This document shows, one piece after another, positions 8,904 to 17,542 of a DNA stretch of 64,000 bases. Location of the stretch: NCBI RefSeq assembly GCF_030848945.1, contig NZ_JANHAX010000003.1, positions 558,001 through 622,000 on the forward strand, written 5' to 3'. The translations under genes and the position numbers were made by a program. The DNA is from Marimonas arenosa (GTDB lineage: Bacteria > Pseudomonadota > Alphaproteobacteria > Rhodobacterales > Rhodobacteraceae). The notes under the pieces were generated by a model. The model made no database searches. It had not been told where the DNA came from and saw only the letters and a list, made by a program, of their open reading frames with translations. How positions within the stretch are numbered: position 1 is the stretch's first letter; the number at the start of each line of letters is the position of its first letter.

Positions 8904-9872
8904 TCACTCCCCCAGCCGGATGCGCGGATCGACGATGAAATAGAGAATGTCGACGATCAGGTTGATCAGAACGAAAAGCAGCGCGACGAACACCAGATAG
9001 GCCGCCATGATCGGCACATCGACGAAATCGACCGCCTGAATGAACATCAGCCCGGTTCCGGGCCACTGGAACACCGTTTCGGTGATCACCGAAAAGGCGA
9101 TCAATCCGCCGATATTCAGCCCGATGATGGTGATCACCGGCACAAGGGTGTTGCGCAGCGCGTGGCGAAAGTTGATGGCGCGTTCCGACAGGCCCCGCGC
9201 CCGGGCGAACTTGATGAAATCGGTCTGCATCACCTCGAGCATCTCGGCCCGCACCAGCCGCAGGATCAGGGTGAGCTGGAACAGCGACAGGGTGATCGCT
9301 GGCAGAATGATCGCGCGCCAGCCATCCACGGTCAGAAGCGAGGTTTTCCACCAGCCGAATTCGATGGTGCCGCTGCGTCCGGACGAAGGCAACCAGCGGA
9401 GGTGAACGGCGAAAACATAGATCAGCGCGATACCGATTATGAAAGTCGGCAGGCTGACCCCGACAAGCGAGACCGACAGGATCGACCGGCTGATCCAGGA
9501 TTTTCGCCGAATTCCGGTGTAGATGCCCAGAGTGATCCCGACGAACAAAGCAATGATCGCACTGACGAAAACCAGTTCCAACGTTGCTGGAAGACGTTCG
9601 AGTATCAATTCGTCCACCGGTCGTTTGATCCGGTAACTGAGGCCGAAATCGCCGCGCATCATGTTTCCGAGGAACCGCGTGTACTGGGTCAGGATCGGAT
9701 CATCGAGGCCCAGCTGCTGACGGATCTCGATGCGCTGTTCGCGCGTGGCATCCTGGCCGACCATGTTGTTGACCGGGTCGCCGACAAAGTTGAACAGCGA
9801 GAAACTGACCGCCGAAACGATGGCCATCACAAGCACAGACTGTGCAAGCCGCTTGAGGATGAAGAATAGCAT
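8904..9872 (-). CDS. Dipeptide ABC transporter permease, DppB type
   Basis: 322 residues with the DppB/OppB pattern: first helix FFILKRLAQSVLVMAIVSAV, then the soluble GDPVNNMVGQDATREQRIEI region with LGLDDPILTQYTRFLGNMMRGDFG, then five further helices and the EAA loop DFIKFARARGLSERAINFRH. Starts 52 bp after the binding-protein gene, separated from it by a strong stem-loop (9888-9918), an arrangement that usually lets the binding protein be made in excess over the membrane components. Confidence 0.93.
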   Translation of the reverse strand: MLFFILKRLAQSVLVMAIVSAVSFSLFNFVGDPVNNMVGQDATREQRIEIRQQLGLDDPILTQYTRFLGNMMRGDFGLSYRIKRPVDELILERLPATLELVFVSAIIALFVGITLGIYTGIRRKSWISRSILSVSLVGVSLPTFIIGIALIYVFAVHLRWLPSSGRSGTIEFGWWKTSLLTVDGWRAIILPAITLSLFQLTLILRLVRAEMLEVMQTDFIKFARARGLSERAINFRHALRNTLVPVITIIGLNIGGLIAFSVITETVFQWPGTGLMFIQAVDFVDVPIMAAYLVFVALLFVLINLIVDILYFIVDPRIRLGE

Positions 9873-9887
9873 GAAAGCCCCGGTCAG

Positions 9888-9918
9888 ACCCGGGGCGGGA
9901 CCAAGGCCCGCCCCGGGG
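9888..9918 (-). terminator. Stem-loop between binding-protein and permease genes
   Basis: ACCCGGGGCGGG (9888-9899) pairs with CCCGCCCCGGG (9907-9917/18) around a 7-base loop. On the minus strand it follows the binding-protein stop by a few bases and precedes the permease start. Such hairpins stabilise the upstream mRNA or partly terminate transcription. Confidence 0.65.
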
Positions 9919-9924
9919 TTTTGC

Positions 9925-11484
9925 TTATTTCATGACTGCAAAGCGCGGCCGGAAGGCGTCATCCGCCGCGATCTGGATGTCGACATTGTCGGCGATCCCC
10001 CAGGCCAGAACCTGGTGGTGGATCGGCACATAGGGCATATCCGCCTTCACCTGTTCCCAGGCCTCATCAATCATGGCGGTGCGCTTTTCGATATCGATTT
10101 CCGTGGTGATCGCCTTGGTGATCTCGTTCACGCGGGGGTTGTTGTAGCCCGTCGCGTTCCACGACCCCTCTCCGTCCAGGAGGTACGAGAACACATAGTG
10201 GCTGTCCAGTGTCGGCACGCCCCAGCCCAGCATGTAGAAGTCGGATTCCCGGTTCTGGATCTTGGGGAAGTGCTGTGCTTTCGGGATCGCGTCGAGATTC
10301 ACCTTGACGCCGATCTTGGCCAGCATCGCCACCGCCGCCTGACAGATCTTCTCGTCGTTGTTGTAGCGGTTGTTCGGGCAATCGAGCCGGATCGAGAACC
10401 CGTCCGGGTATCCCGCCTCGGCCAGAAGCGCCTTGGCTTTTGCCGGGTCGAAGCCGTAGGACGGGTCGTTTTCCGGCGTATTGCCCAGCACGCCCGGCGG
10501 GGTGATCATGCCGGTCGGGAAGGACAGGCCCTCCATCACGACACGCTGGATTGCGTCCTTGTCGATGGCAAGGTTGAAGGCCTCGCGCACCCGCGTGTCC
10601 TTGAACGGGTTGCCGTCCACATCAGAGGTACGCAACTTGTCGACGCCCTGGTCCATGCCAAAGAAGATCGAGCGGATCTGCGCCACCGTTTTTACGCTAA
10701 GCCCATCGGCACCCTCGATACGTTTGAGGTCCTGCAGCGGCGGATCAAGCACGAAATCGACCTCTCCTGACAACAGCGCCGCGACGCGGGTGGCGGCATT
10801 GGTGATCGGGCGGTACTCGATCTTGTCGATATTGCCGGGGAACTTGCCTTCGCCCCACCAGTTGGGGTTACGGGCGAGCACCGTCATCTCGTCGGGCGCG
10901 CGGCTGACCAGTGTGAACGGGCCGGTGCCGTTGGCGTTGCGCACGGCAAAGGTTTCTTCCTTGGCCTTGAAGTCCTGCGGCGCGGTCACGTTATTGGCCT
11001 CGGCCCAACCCTTGTCCATCATGTAGATCGAGGTCAGCTGGTTTGGCAGGATCGGGTTGGGGCCATCGGTCATCAGCTTGACGGTATGATCGTCGATCAC
11101 CTCGACGCTGGTGACGTTCTTGGCCTGCTCCTTGTAGTCCGAGGCCTCGTGATTGGCGCGTTCAAAGGAAAACACCACGTCCTCGGCGGTGAAATCCGAT
11201 CCGTCATGGAATTTCACGCCCTGGCGCAGCTTGAAGGTCCAGCCATCGGGGCCGGCTTCCCAGCTTTCTGCCAGCTCGGGCTGCAGCACGAGATCGGCGT
11301 CGCGGGTGACCAGCGATTCATAGATCTGGCCGTTCATCGCGATCGTTGGGCCTTCGTTCTGCGAGTGTGGGTCCATGGTGAGCGCGTCACCCTGGCTGGT
11401 CCAACGCAGGACGTTTTCGGCCGTTGCAGGGCCGGTGACCATCAGCGCAGCTATCGAGACGGCAATCATTTTCTTGAATTGCAT
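9925..11484 (-). CDS. Peptide ABC transporter periplasmic binding protein (SBP family 5)
   Basis: 519 residues from the ATG at complement 11482-11484, which has AAGGAG eight bases upstream; frames extending further lack a ribosome site. A Sec signal peptide (MQFKKMIAVSIAALMVTG, cleavage after PATA) precedes a family-5 solute-binding domain: LRWTSQGDALTMDPHSQN, LAESWEAGPDGWTFKLRQGVKFHDG and the PNWWGEG/YRPI segments are characteristic. It captures di- or oligopeptides (or related solutes) in the periplasm for the two permeases. First gene of the operon. Its promoter lies in the 0.9-kb stretch to the right. Confidence 0.93.
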   Translation of the reverse strand: MQFKKMIAVSIAALMVTGPATAENVLRWTSQGDALTMDPHSQNEGPTIAMNGQIYESLVTRDADLVLQPELAESWEAGPDGWTFKLRQGVKFHDGSDFTAEDVVFSFERANHEASDYKEQAKNVTSVEVIDDHTVKLMTDGPNPILPNQLTSIYMMDKGWAEANNVTAPQDFKAKEETFAVRNANGTGPFTLVSRAPDEMTVLARNPNWWGEGKFPGNIDKIEYRPITNAATRVAALLSGEVDFVLDPPLQDLKRIEGADGLSVKTVAQIRSIFFGMDQGVDKLRTSDVDGNPFKDTRVREAFNLAIDKDAIQRVVMEGLSFPTGMITPPGVLGNTPENDPSYGFDPAKAKALLAEAGYPDGFSIRLDCPNNRYNNDEKICQAAVAMLAKIGVKVNLDAIPKAQHFPKIQNRESDFYMLGWGVPTLDSHYVFSYLLDGEGSWNATGYNNPRVNEITKAITTEIDIEKRTAMIDEAWEQVKADMPYVPIHHQVLAWGIADNVDIQIAADDAFRPRFAVMK

Positions 11485-12401
11485 TTCATTCTCCTTGTTG
11501 TAAGCGAGCGTCGCGCCGTGACCGGCATCGCGCTCTTGACCCGACCTTACTACAGCAAAGAAAGCCGTAAAGAGGAAACCCGACTTTTTCCCACAGGTTT
11601 TCCAAGTTCCTGTCGAACTTGCCTCGCGTGGAATGTTGTCTGTGCCCCGGCAAAGATCCGAGCTGCGACCACGCCACGGTACTGCTCGGTGTGGCCAGGC
11701 TCCTTGCTTGTCTCGCGATGGAGACCTCCACCAGGCGCCAGATTCTGCGCGTGCAGCGAATGTTTCCTCTGACGGGCCGCGCCGCAGCATCGGACATAGA
11801 TGATGGACGGCGGCCATGGGTCGTCCGCAACATCGGCTCCTCGGAGGATGCCAGGACAGATGCTGAAATATCGCCTGACCGCCAGGAGCCTAAGCAGGTG
11901 ATTCAAATACGCGCCAATTGGCGTCGGCGACGGCGCATTACGGCTCTGAGCCCAATCGACCGGGTGTTCCGCGATGCTCAAGCGGGTGCGACCCGAAAAA
12001 AGCTGGCAATGCCAATGAGAGGCTGGCCCAACCTGACCGCTCACCGGCGAGGTGATTGCCGCGGTGCAGCTTCACCAAACCTGGCGTCAATCCATTCTGC
12101 AGCGACGCCAAGGTGCGCAAAAAGCTTTGGATTTCCCGCGGTGTCTATCTTCGCGCGGGCGCCCGAAGGTCATTCATGCTATGGTAGAATCGATTTGGCG
12201 ATGATTCTTTTTGCTAGTCTTGACGTGAAGAAGGAGCATTTCTCGTGATCCTATTTCCATTTCTGCGGATGCCCGACACCTCGACCATCGCCTCGATCGA
12301 GAAACCAATACGGTCCGCGCTGGTTGCTTGAGTGACCTGAACAGCCGGCGCCTTTGAGGCGCGGCGCTGGCTGGCGTCAAAAAAACAAGGAAAGCGGCGG
12401 C
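11485..12401. other. Gene-poor stretch of 917 bp with one possible small ORF
   Basis: It contains the promoters of the peptide-transport operon (leftward) and the hydrolase/protease operon (rightward). Open frames of 150-210 codons here have no family features and look accidental. One small frame stands out: GTG at 12245 to TGA at 12331 (28 codons), with GAAGAAGGAG about nine bases before it. It could be a leader peptide or a gene remnant; I cannot tell. Confidence 0.4.
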
Positions 12402-14060
12402 ATGATTGGACGACGCGATCTTATCGTAGGACTGGCGGGGACCTTCACGGCCACAGGTCTGTCGGGCTGCGGCCGTTTACGGCGCTTTTTTCAGCCGGAG
12501 GTGAGCCGTACGGCAATCGACATCCATACGCATTTCTTCAATGGGCGCGACGTGCCCGTGGTCGGCTTCCTAAAGCAGACGATCATCCGGGACCCGCACA
12601 CGCCGGTGGATCAGGATATAGTGTCGGACGCCTTCCTGAAGCTGCTGAAATTCATCCTGCTGATCAACACGCCAACAGCGCGTGCGGAGCTGGATGATAT
12701 GGGCGGGCAGGTGTCGCCGATCCCGCCGGAAACTATCCGGGCGCGGGACCAGGAGAACGTAGCCGCCGGGATCGCCCGGTTTGCCGGAGAGACCGGGCGC
12801 GCGACGGCGGGGCTGAGTACATCCGGACCAGCCGAGAAAGCCATTCTCGATCGCATCGCCGTCGAGGTCGGCGCGCCGGAGCTGCGCAGCGGGTTGCAGA
12901 CACCGCAGGCCCAGGGGACGGCGCTGGCCGACCGCATCTATCAGACCAGCCGGGCCGATAAGCTGGCGGTGGGTGAGGAGCGGGACTATGTCCACCGCTC
13001 ACCCTTCATGCAAACGATCCGCTGGGCTGGGCTTCTGACGCGGCCGAGGCTGGATATCCTGGCCGAGCTGGACCGGCTTTACGGCGGGCCGGGCCTGATC
13101 CGGATCTTCTCGCCCTCGCTGGTGGATTTCGGCGCTTGGTTCATGACCGAGGAGACGGTGACCCCGGTCGAGGACCAGATCGAGCTGGTTGCGGCGATTG
13201 TGCGCCGTTACACCGATGCGTTGGTGTTGCCTTTCGCACCCTTCTGCCCGCTGCGCGCGGCGTTGGAGCGTGAGGACGACCCGCAGTTGGACCCGCTGCG
13301 CAATGTGAAGCGCGCAGTTCTGGAGCTGGGTTTTCTTGGGGTCAAGCTGTACCCGCCGATGGGGTTCCGTCCGATCGGCAACGACGGCAAACTGGACTGG
13401 GTGCCGCGTAAGCCGCGCGGAGGGGCAGCAGCGCTCGATCGCGAACTGGAGGCCCTGTACCTGTGGTGCATCGAGCACGAGGTGCCCCTGAAGGCCCATG
13501 CTAACAATTCGATCGCGGCGGGACCGAATACGGGCCGCTTTGCCGATCCGGCGGGCTGGCAGGTTTTGATGCGTGATCCGCGGTTCGCAGATCTGCAGCT
13601 GAACCTGGCCCATTTCGGCGGCTTCGACGAGACCGCGCCGCGCGGGCAGTTCACCTCGCAGGGGGATTGGGAAGAAACCCTGGCCGAGATGGTTGGGGAG
13701 TTCCCAAATCTCTATTTCGACCTCGGCTACTGGTCCGAGGCGAGCCAAACCGAGGGCGACGAGCGGGCGCGGGTGCTGGCACGGACCCGCGCGCTGCTGA
13801 ATCGCTCGCCGCTGATGGGCGAGCGAATGATGTACGGGTCGGATTGGTCAATGCTTGGGCGCGAACCGGGGCACCCAGCCTACCTTGCCGGGGTGCTTGC
13901 CGCGCTGGCTGAGCTGGGGCTGGACGAGGCGCAGACCGAGAAGGTGATGGGCGGCAATGCCGCGCGTTACCTGGGGCTGGACCGTGAGGGCAAGCAGCGC
14001 AGGCGGATGGCCTTCGTTTATGCCGAGCATCCCATCTACCAGGACATATTCAACCAGTGA
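12402..14060 (+). CDS. Exported amidohydrolase-family (TIM-barrel metal-dependent) hydrolase, probable lipoprotein
   Basis: 552 residues. The N-terminus combines a twin-arginine motif (GRRDLIVGLAG) with a lipobox (LSGC, Cys at residue 23), so it is probably folded with its metal in the cytoplasm, exported by Tat and lipid-anchored. The body has amidohydrolase_2 marks: the HxH metal site in IDIHTHFFNG, GVKLYPPMGF, the histidine in PLKAHANNS, LNLAHFGGFD, and the late aspartate in MYGSDWSM. The substrate is unknown. I choose the ATG at 12402 because AAGGAAAG lies just upstream. It leads an operon with three secreted proteases (gap 52 bp to the next). Confidence 0.82.
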   Translation: MIGRRDLIVGLAGTFTATGLSGCGRLRRFFQPEVSRTAIDIHTHFFNGRDVPVVGFLKQTIIRDPHTPVDQDIVSDAFLKLLKFILLINTPTARAELDDMGGQVSPIPPETIRARDQENVAAGIARFAGETGRATAGLSTSGPAEKAILDRIAVEVGAPELRSGLQTPQAQGTALADRIYQTSRADKLAVGEERDYVHRSPFMQTIRWAGLLTRPRLDILAELDRLYGGPGLIRIFSPSLVDFGAWFMTEETVTPVEDQIELVAAIVRRYTDALVLPFAPFCPLRAALEREDDPQLDPLRNVKRAVLELGFLGVKLYPPMGFRPIGNDGKLDWVPRKPRGGAAALDRELEALYLWCIEHEVPLKAHANNSIAAGPNTGRFADPAGWQVLMRDPRFADLQLNLAHFGGFDETAPRGQFTSQGDWEETLAEMVGEFPNLYFDLGYWSEASQTEGDERARVLARTRALLNRSPLMGERMMYGSDWSMLGREPGHPAYLAGVLAALAELGLDEAQTEKVMGGNAARYLGLDREGKQRRRMAFVYAEHPIYQDIFNQ

Positions 14061-14112
14061 CACGAGGTTTCGCACCACCGTTTTTCAACAAGCACAGAAG
14101 GATTTGACTGCC

Positions 14113-15339
14113 ATGAAACGCCTTGTTCCTCTTGTTTTCTGCATCGCCCTTGCGGCGCCGGCCTTGGCGCAGCCCGTCGACCCCGCAGAGGGCGCGCGCG
14201 AGTTGGAGCGCCTTGCCCGCGCGGCGCGGGAGGCCTCGGCCGAGTTGAGCTTCGAGGCGTTCCGGGACCAGACGCTCTATGTCGAGGAAACCGGCAAGTA
14301 TTACGTCAACGGCGATACGCCGATCCGCAACGAAAAGCTGTTACGCGAATTCTGGGAACAGAACGTGCGCAGCGAACCGCCGCAGGGCGAAGACGGAACG
14401 CCGGAATTCACCGTGATGAGTGTCGGCGGGCTGGACCAGATCTGGAGCGTTGCCGACAGGCACCGGCTGACCTATTGCGTGAGCCATGCCTTCGGCAGCC
14501 GTCACGCGCTGGTGGTGGGGGACATGCAAGCCGCCATTGCCGCCTGGGAAGCCGTCGCGGACATCGACTTCATCTACGTCGCGGCGGAGGATGATGACTG
14601 TAACAACGGCAACGACCGGGTGATGTTCGACGTGCGCCCGGTCAACGCGGGCGGGCAGTTCCTGGCTGCGGCCTTCTTTCCTAACGATCCGCGATCGGAC
14701 CGCAGCGTGGTGATCGACCCATCGTCCTTCCAGCTGGACCCGAACGGCAACCTGACCCTGCGCGGCATCCTGCGGCACGAGCTGGGCCATACTGTCGGCG
14801 GTCGGCACGAACACACCCGCCCCGAGGCCGGGGTCTGTTTCGAAGATAGCGACTGGCGCGGGGTGACGGATTACGACGCCTTCTCGGTCATGCATTATCC
14901 GCAATGCAACGGGATGGGCGACTGGTCCCTGACGTTGACGGCCATGGACAAGAGCGGGGTCGCCTGCCTTTACGGCGCGGCGACCGGGTTCCAGATCGAC
15001 ACGTCGATCTGCATGCCTGCCGGTGGCGCACCGGTGCCCGTCATCGAAAGCTTCGGGCCGTTCCAGATCGCCCAGGGCGCGATGCAGATGGTGATGCAGG
15101 CGCCGGTCGTGCCGGGATCGCGGTTCCGCGCGGAAATGACCGGCAGCGGCGATCCGGACCTCTATGTCAAACTGGACGGGCCGGCGCTGGTGTCGAGCTA
15201 TGATTGCCGGCCCTACACTGCCGGCGCCGACGAGACCTGCGATTTCGAAGTGCCTGCGGGGCGCTCGCTCGTCTCGGTGGCGGTGCATGGCTACGAGGCC
15301 GGAGAATTCAGCGTCACGGTGACATCCACGCAGCCTTGA
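14113..15339 (+). CDS. Secreted metzincin-type zinc metalloprotease with C-terminal PPC-like domain
   Basis: 408 residues. Sec signal peptide MKRLVPLVFCIALAAPALAQ (1-20). The catalytic domain has the extended zinc motif HELGHTVGGRHE (H222, E223, H226, H232) and a Met-turn SVMHYP (M260), the two hallmarks of metzincins (M10/M12-like). The C-terminal 90 residues (GDPDLYVKLDG...YDCRPYTAGADETCDFEVPAG) resemble the bacterial pre-peptidase C-terminal (PPC) domain, with two cysteines probably disulfide-bonded in the periplasm or outside. It sits between the amidohydrolase and a subtilase, 28 bp before the latter. Substrate unknown; the sub-family within metzincins cannot be fixed by eye. Confidence 0.88.
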   Translation: MKRLVPLVFCIALAAPALAQPVDPAEGARELERLARAAREASAELSFEAFRDQTLYVEETGKYYVNGDTPIRNEKLLREFWEQNVRSEPPQGEDGTPEFTVMSVGGLDQIWSVADRHRLTYCVSHAFGSRHALVVGDMQAAIAAWEAVADIDFIYVAAEDDDCNNGNDRVMFDVRPVNAGGQFLAAAFFPNDPRSDRSVVIDPSSFQLDPNGNLTLRGILRHELGHTVGGRHEHTRPEAGVCFEDSDWRGVTDYDAFSVMHYPQCNGMGDWSLTLTAMDKSGVACLYGAATGFQIDTSICMPAGGAPVPVIESFGPFQIAQGAMQMVMQAPVVPGSRFRAEMTGSGDPDLYVKLDGPALVSSYDCRPYTAGADETCDFEVPAGRSLVSVAVHGYEAGEFSVTVTSTQP

Positions 15340-15367
15340 GTGGGGAGCCAGGACAGGAGATCAGATC

Positions 15368-17542
15368 ATGGATTGCAAAGCACTGACCCTGGCCGCGATC
15401 TTGGCGGCGACATCGGTTGCGGCAGAGATCGCGGTGCCGGAAACCTCGGTCGTGTGGCGTTCGCGCGCGACCAATGCGATTGAGTTGGCGGTCGAGATCG
15501 AACAGCTTTATCTGACGCTGTACAATTCCGGCAATCTCACTGTGCGCCAGGAGGAGATCGGCACGCCGCCGCCTTATGTGGAGGACCTGTTGCGCGATCA
15601 GGGCGTGATGCATGGGGCGCATTTCCCGATGACGCTGGATGCAATGCTTTGTGATCTGAATCCCGACCTGTGCCGCCGCGTGCGCGTGCCGGTGTCGAGC
15701 CGGGAGCTGAATGACCCCGTGGCCCATGTCGGCGGGTTCAAGAGCAGCCGGGGCGCCTGGCGCCTGCAGGGCGGAGAGGAGGTGACGATCCCGGATTACG
15801 AGTTCCGGTCCGTAACCACGCTGACCCGCGTTCCGGCGCCGGCCGGCTGGACATCGGACGCGTTCACGCCCGAGCCGGGCATGGACTGTTCGGCCTGGAA
15901 GATGACCTGCGAACAGGTGGTGGCGCGCTTCAACCCACGTATCCTGAAAGCACCGTCGGGCAGCGTCACGGTCACCGTGCCCCGACTGCAGCTGGAAACC
16001 ACGCTGTCGCTGCGGCCCGATACCACGTCGCAACTGTTCGAAAGTCTGCAGGCGTTGCGCGGGGCCGATACCGCGGCTTCGGATACGCCGCGCGACTTCA
16101 ACGCAGCCGGGTCCTATTCTCAGGACTGGAACAGGGTGCTGACGCGACAATCGCCGGCTGATCTGACCTTGCAGACAATCAAGGAGAACCTGCAGCCGCT
16201 GGGGGCGATCCAGATGAAAGGCGTGCGGGACGAGCCCTTTGTCGGGGAACAGGTCGACCTTTTCCGGATCATCCATCATCCCTTTGCGGATATGAAGGAT
16301 CTCGACGAAAGCTACGGGCGGCCCGTGGATGTCGTGGTGATCGACGCGCCCTTGTCCTCGGGGCATTGCGATCTGCCGGTGCTGCACTCTCCCGACGGGA
16401 CCGAGATCGCCCCACCGATGAACGGAGAGATCAACGGCTGCGACCAGATCAATCAGGCTGCAATGAGCGACGCGGATCACGCGGCGGCGGTGGCCGGGGT
16501 CATCGCGTCGCCGCAGAACGGCAAGGGCACGGTCGGGCTGAACCCCAATGCGCGGCTCTGGATGATGGCGCTGGACCGCAATTCGGCGGCCGATCAGCAG
16601 ATCCTCTCGCTGATCCGGCAGATTCAGATCGATGTGCCTCAGGATGTACGCGTCGCCAATCTGAGCTTTGGCGTTCGGCCCTTGCTGGCCAATCCCACCG
16701 AAATGGAGCAGGCGATGGACATTCATGGCAGTCGCCTGCTGTTCGTGGCCGCGGCGGGCAACGAAAGGCTTGAGTTGTCCGAAGGCAATTGCCCGATCTT
16801 GCCGGCCTGCCTGAACCACCTGGACAATGTCATAACGGTGGTGGGCCTAGACAGCGAGATGGACCGCCCGGGCCTGTGGCACAGCCAGTCGGCCGGGTCG
16901 AACAGCAATCCGAAGTTCGACATCGGCGCGCCGGCGGAAAACGTGCTGACCACGGTCACCGGCAACAGCTTTGCCCGGCAGAAGGGCACATCGTTTGCCG
17001 CGCCGCAGGTGACGGCGGCGGCCTCGCTGATCTTTGCTGCGGGCGAATTTATTTACGGCGACGAATTGGCCGGTGCGCAGCTGGCGCCGAAGATCGTCAA
17101 GGACCGGCTGAGCTATACGGCGGATTTCTTTCCGGGTCTGTCGGCCGCGTTGCGCGACGGGCGGCTGAACGTGGAGCGCGCGATCAACGTGCGCGACGCG
17201 CAGTTCGAGCTGTTCGACGGGCGCAGGGTCGTGGGGCAGGTACTGGAGGCGCCGTCGGAATTCGTTTGCCGCACGCCGCACCGGAACCAGCAGTTCCAGA
17301 AGTGGTACAACGTGCGGCGGCTTGGCTGGAACAGCGCCAAGCAGCGCCATTTCCTGTTCCGCCATATCGGCGACGAACTGGGCGGGCGTTACGGGGTGCT
17401 GGAGCGCGATCCCTCGTGCCTCGTGCGCACCTTGTCAGCGCCGATCGAGGTGCTGACGCGAAATGAAGATGGCAGCTCGACCGTCGTGGACTTCCACTTC
17501 CGGGACATCCGCGACTACACCTCGCCGCTGTTCGACGAATGA
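15368..17542 (+). CDS. Secreted subtilisin-like serine protease (S8)
   Basis: 724 residues with signal peptide MDCKALTLAAILAATSVAAE. A large N-terminal part (21-315) of unknown fold precedes the S8 domain. The triad is visible but two motifs deviate from the textbook form: Asp326 in VVVIDAPLSSGHCDLP, His371 in DADHAAAVAGVIAS (usually HGTHVAG), Ser542 in KGTSFAAPQVTAAAS; the oxyanion Asn465 is in VAAAGNE. About 130 residues follow the catalytic domain. GGAG lies nine bases upstream of the ATG. The last codon overlaps the start of the trypsin-like gene (ATGA), so the two are translationally coupled. Confidence 0.88.
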   Translation: MDCKALTLAAILAATSVAAEIAVPETSVVWRSRATNAIELAVEIEQLYLTLYNSGNLTVRQEEIGTPPPYVEDLLRDQGVMHGAHFPMTLDAMLCDLNPDLCRRVRVPVSSRELNDPVAHVGGFKSSRGAWRLQGGEEVTIPDYEFRSVTTLTRVPAPAGWTSDAFTPEPGMDCSAWKMTCEQVVARFNPRILKAPSGSVTVTVPRLQLETTLSLRPDTTSQLFESLQALRGADTAASDTPRDFNAAGSYSQDWNRVLTRQSPADLTLQTIKENLQPLGAIQMKGVRDEPFVGEQVDLFRIIHHPFADMKDLDESYGRPVDVVVIDAPLSSGHCDLPVLHSPDGTEIAPPMNGEINGCDQINQAAMSDADHAAAVAGVIASPQNGKGTVGLNPNARLWMMALDRNSAADQQILSLIRQIQIDVPQDVRVANLSFGVRPLLANPTEMEQAMDIHGSRLLFVAAAGNERLELSEGNCPILPACLNHLDNVITVVGLDSEMDRPGLWHSQSAGSNSNPKFDIGAPAENVLTTVTGNSFARQKGTSFAAPQVTAAASLIFAAGEFIYGDELAGAQLAPKIVKDRLSYTADFFPGLSAALRDGRLNVERAINVRDAQFELFDGRRVVGQVLEAPSEFVCRTPHRNQQFQKWYNVRRLGWNSAKQRHFLFRHIGDELGGRYGVLERDPSCLVRTLSAPIEVLTRNEDGSSTVVDFHFRDIRDYTSPLFDE

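Noticed and set aside
11619..12248. 209-codon plus-strand frame in the stretch before the protease operon
   Set aside because: No recognisable family, no ribosome site, and the composition (Arg, Ala, Pro-rich) fits a random GC-rich frame.
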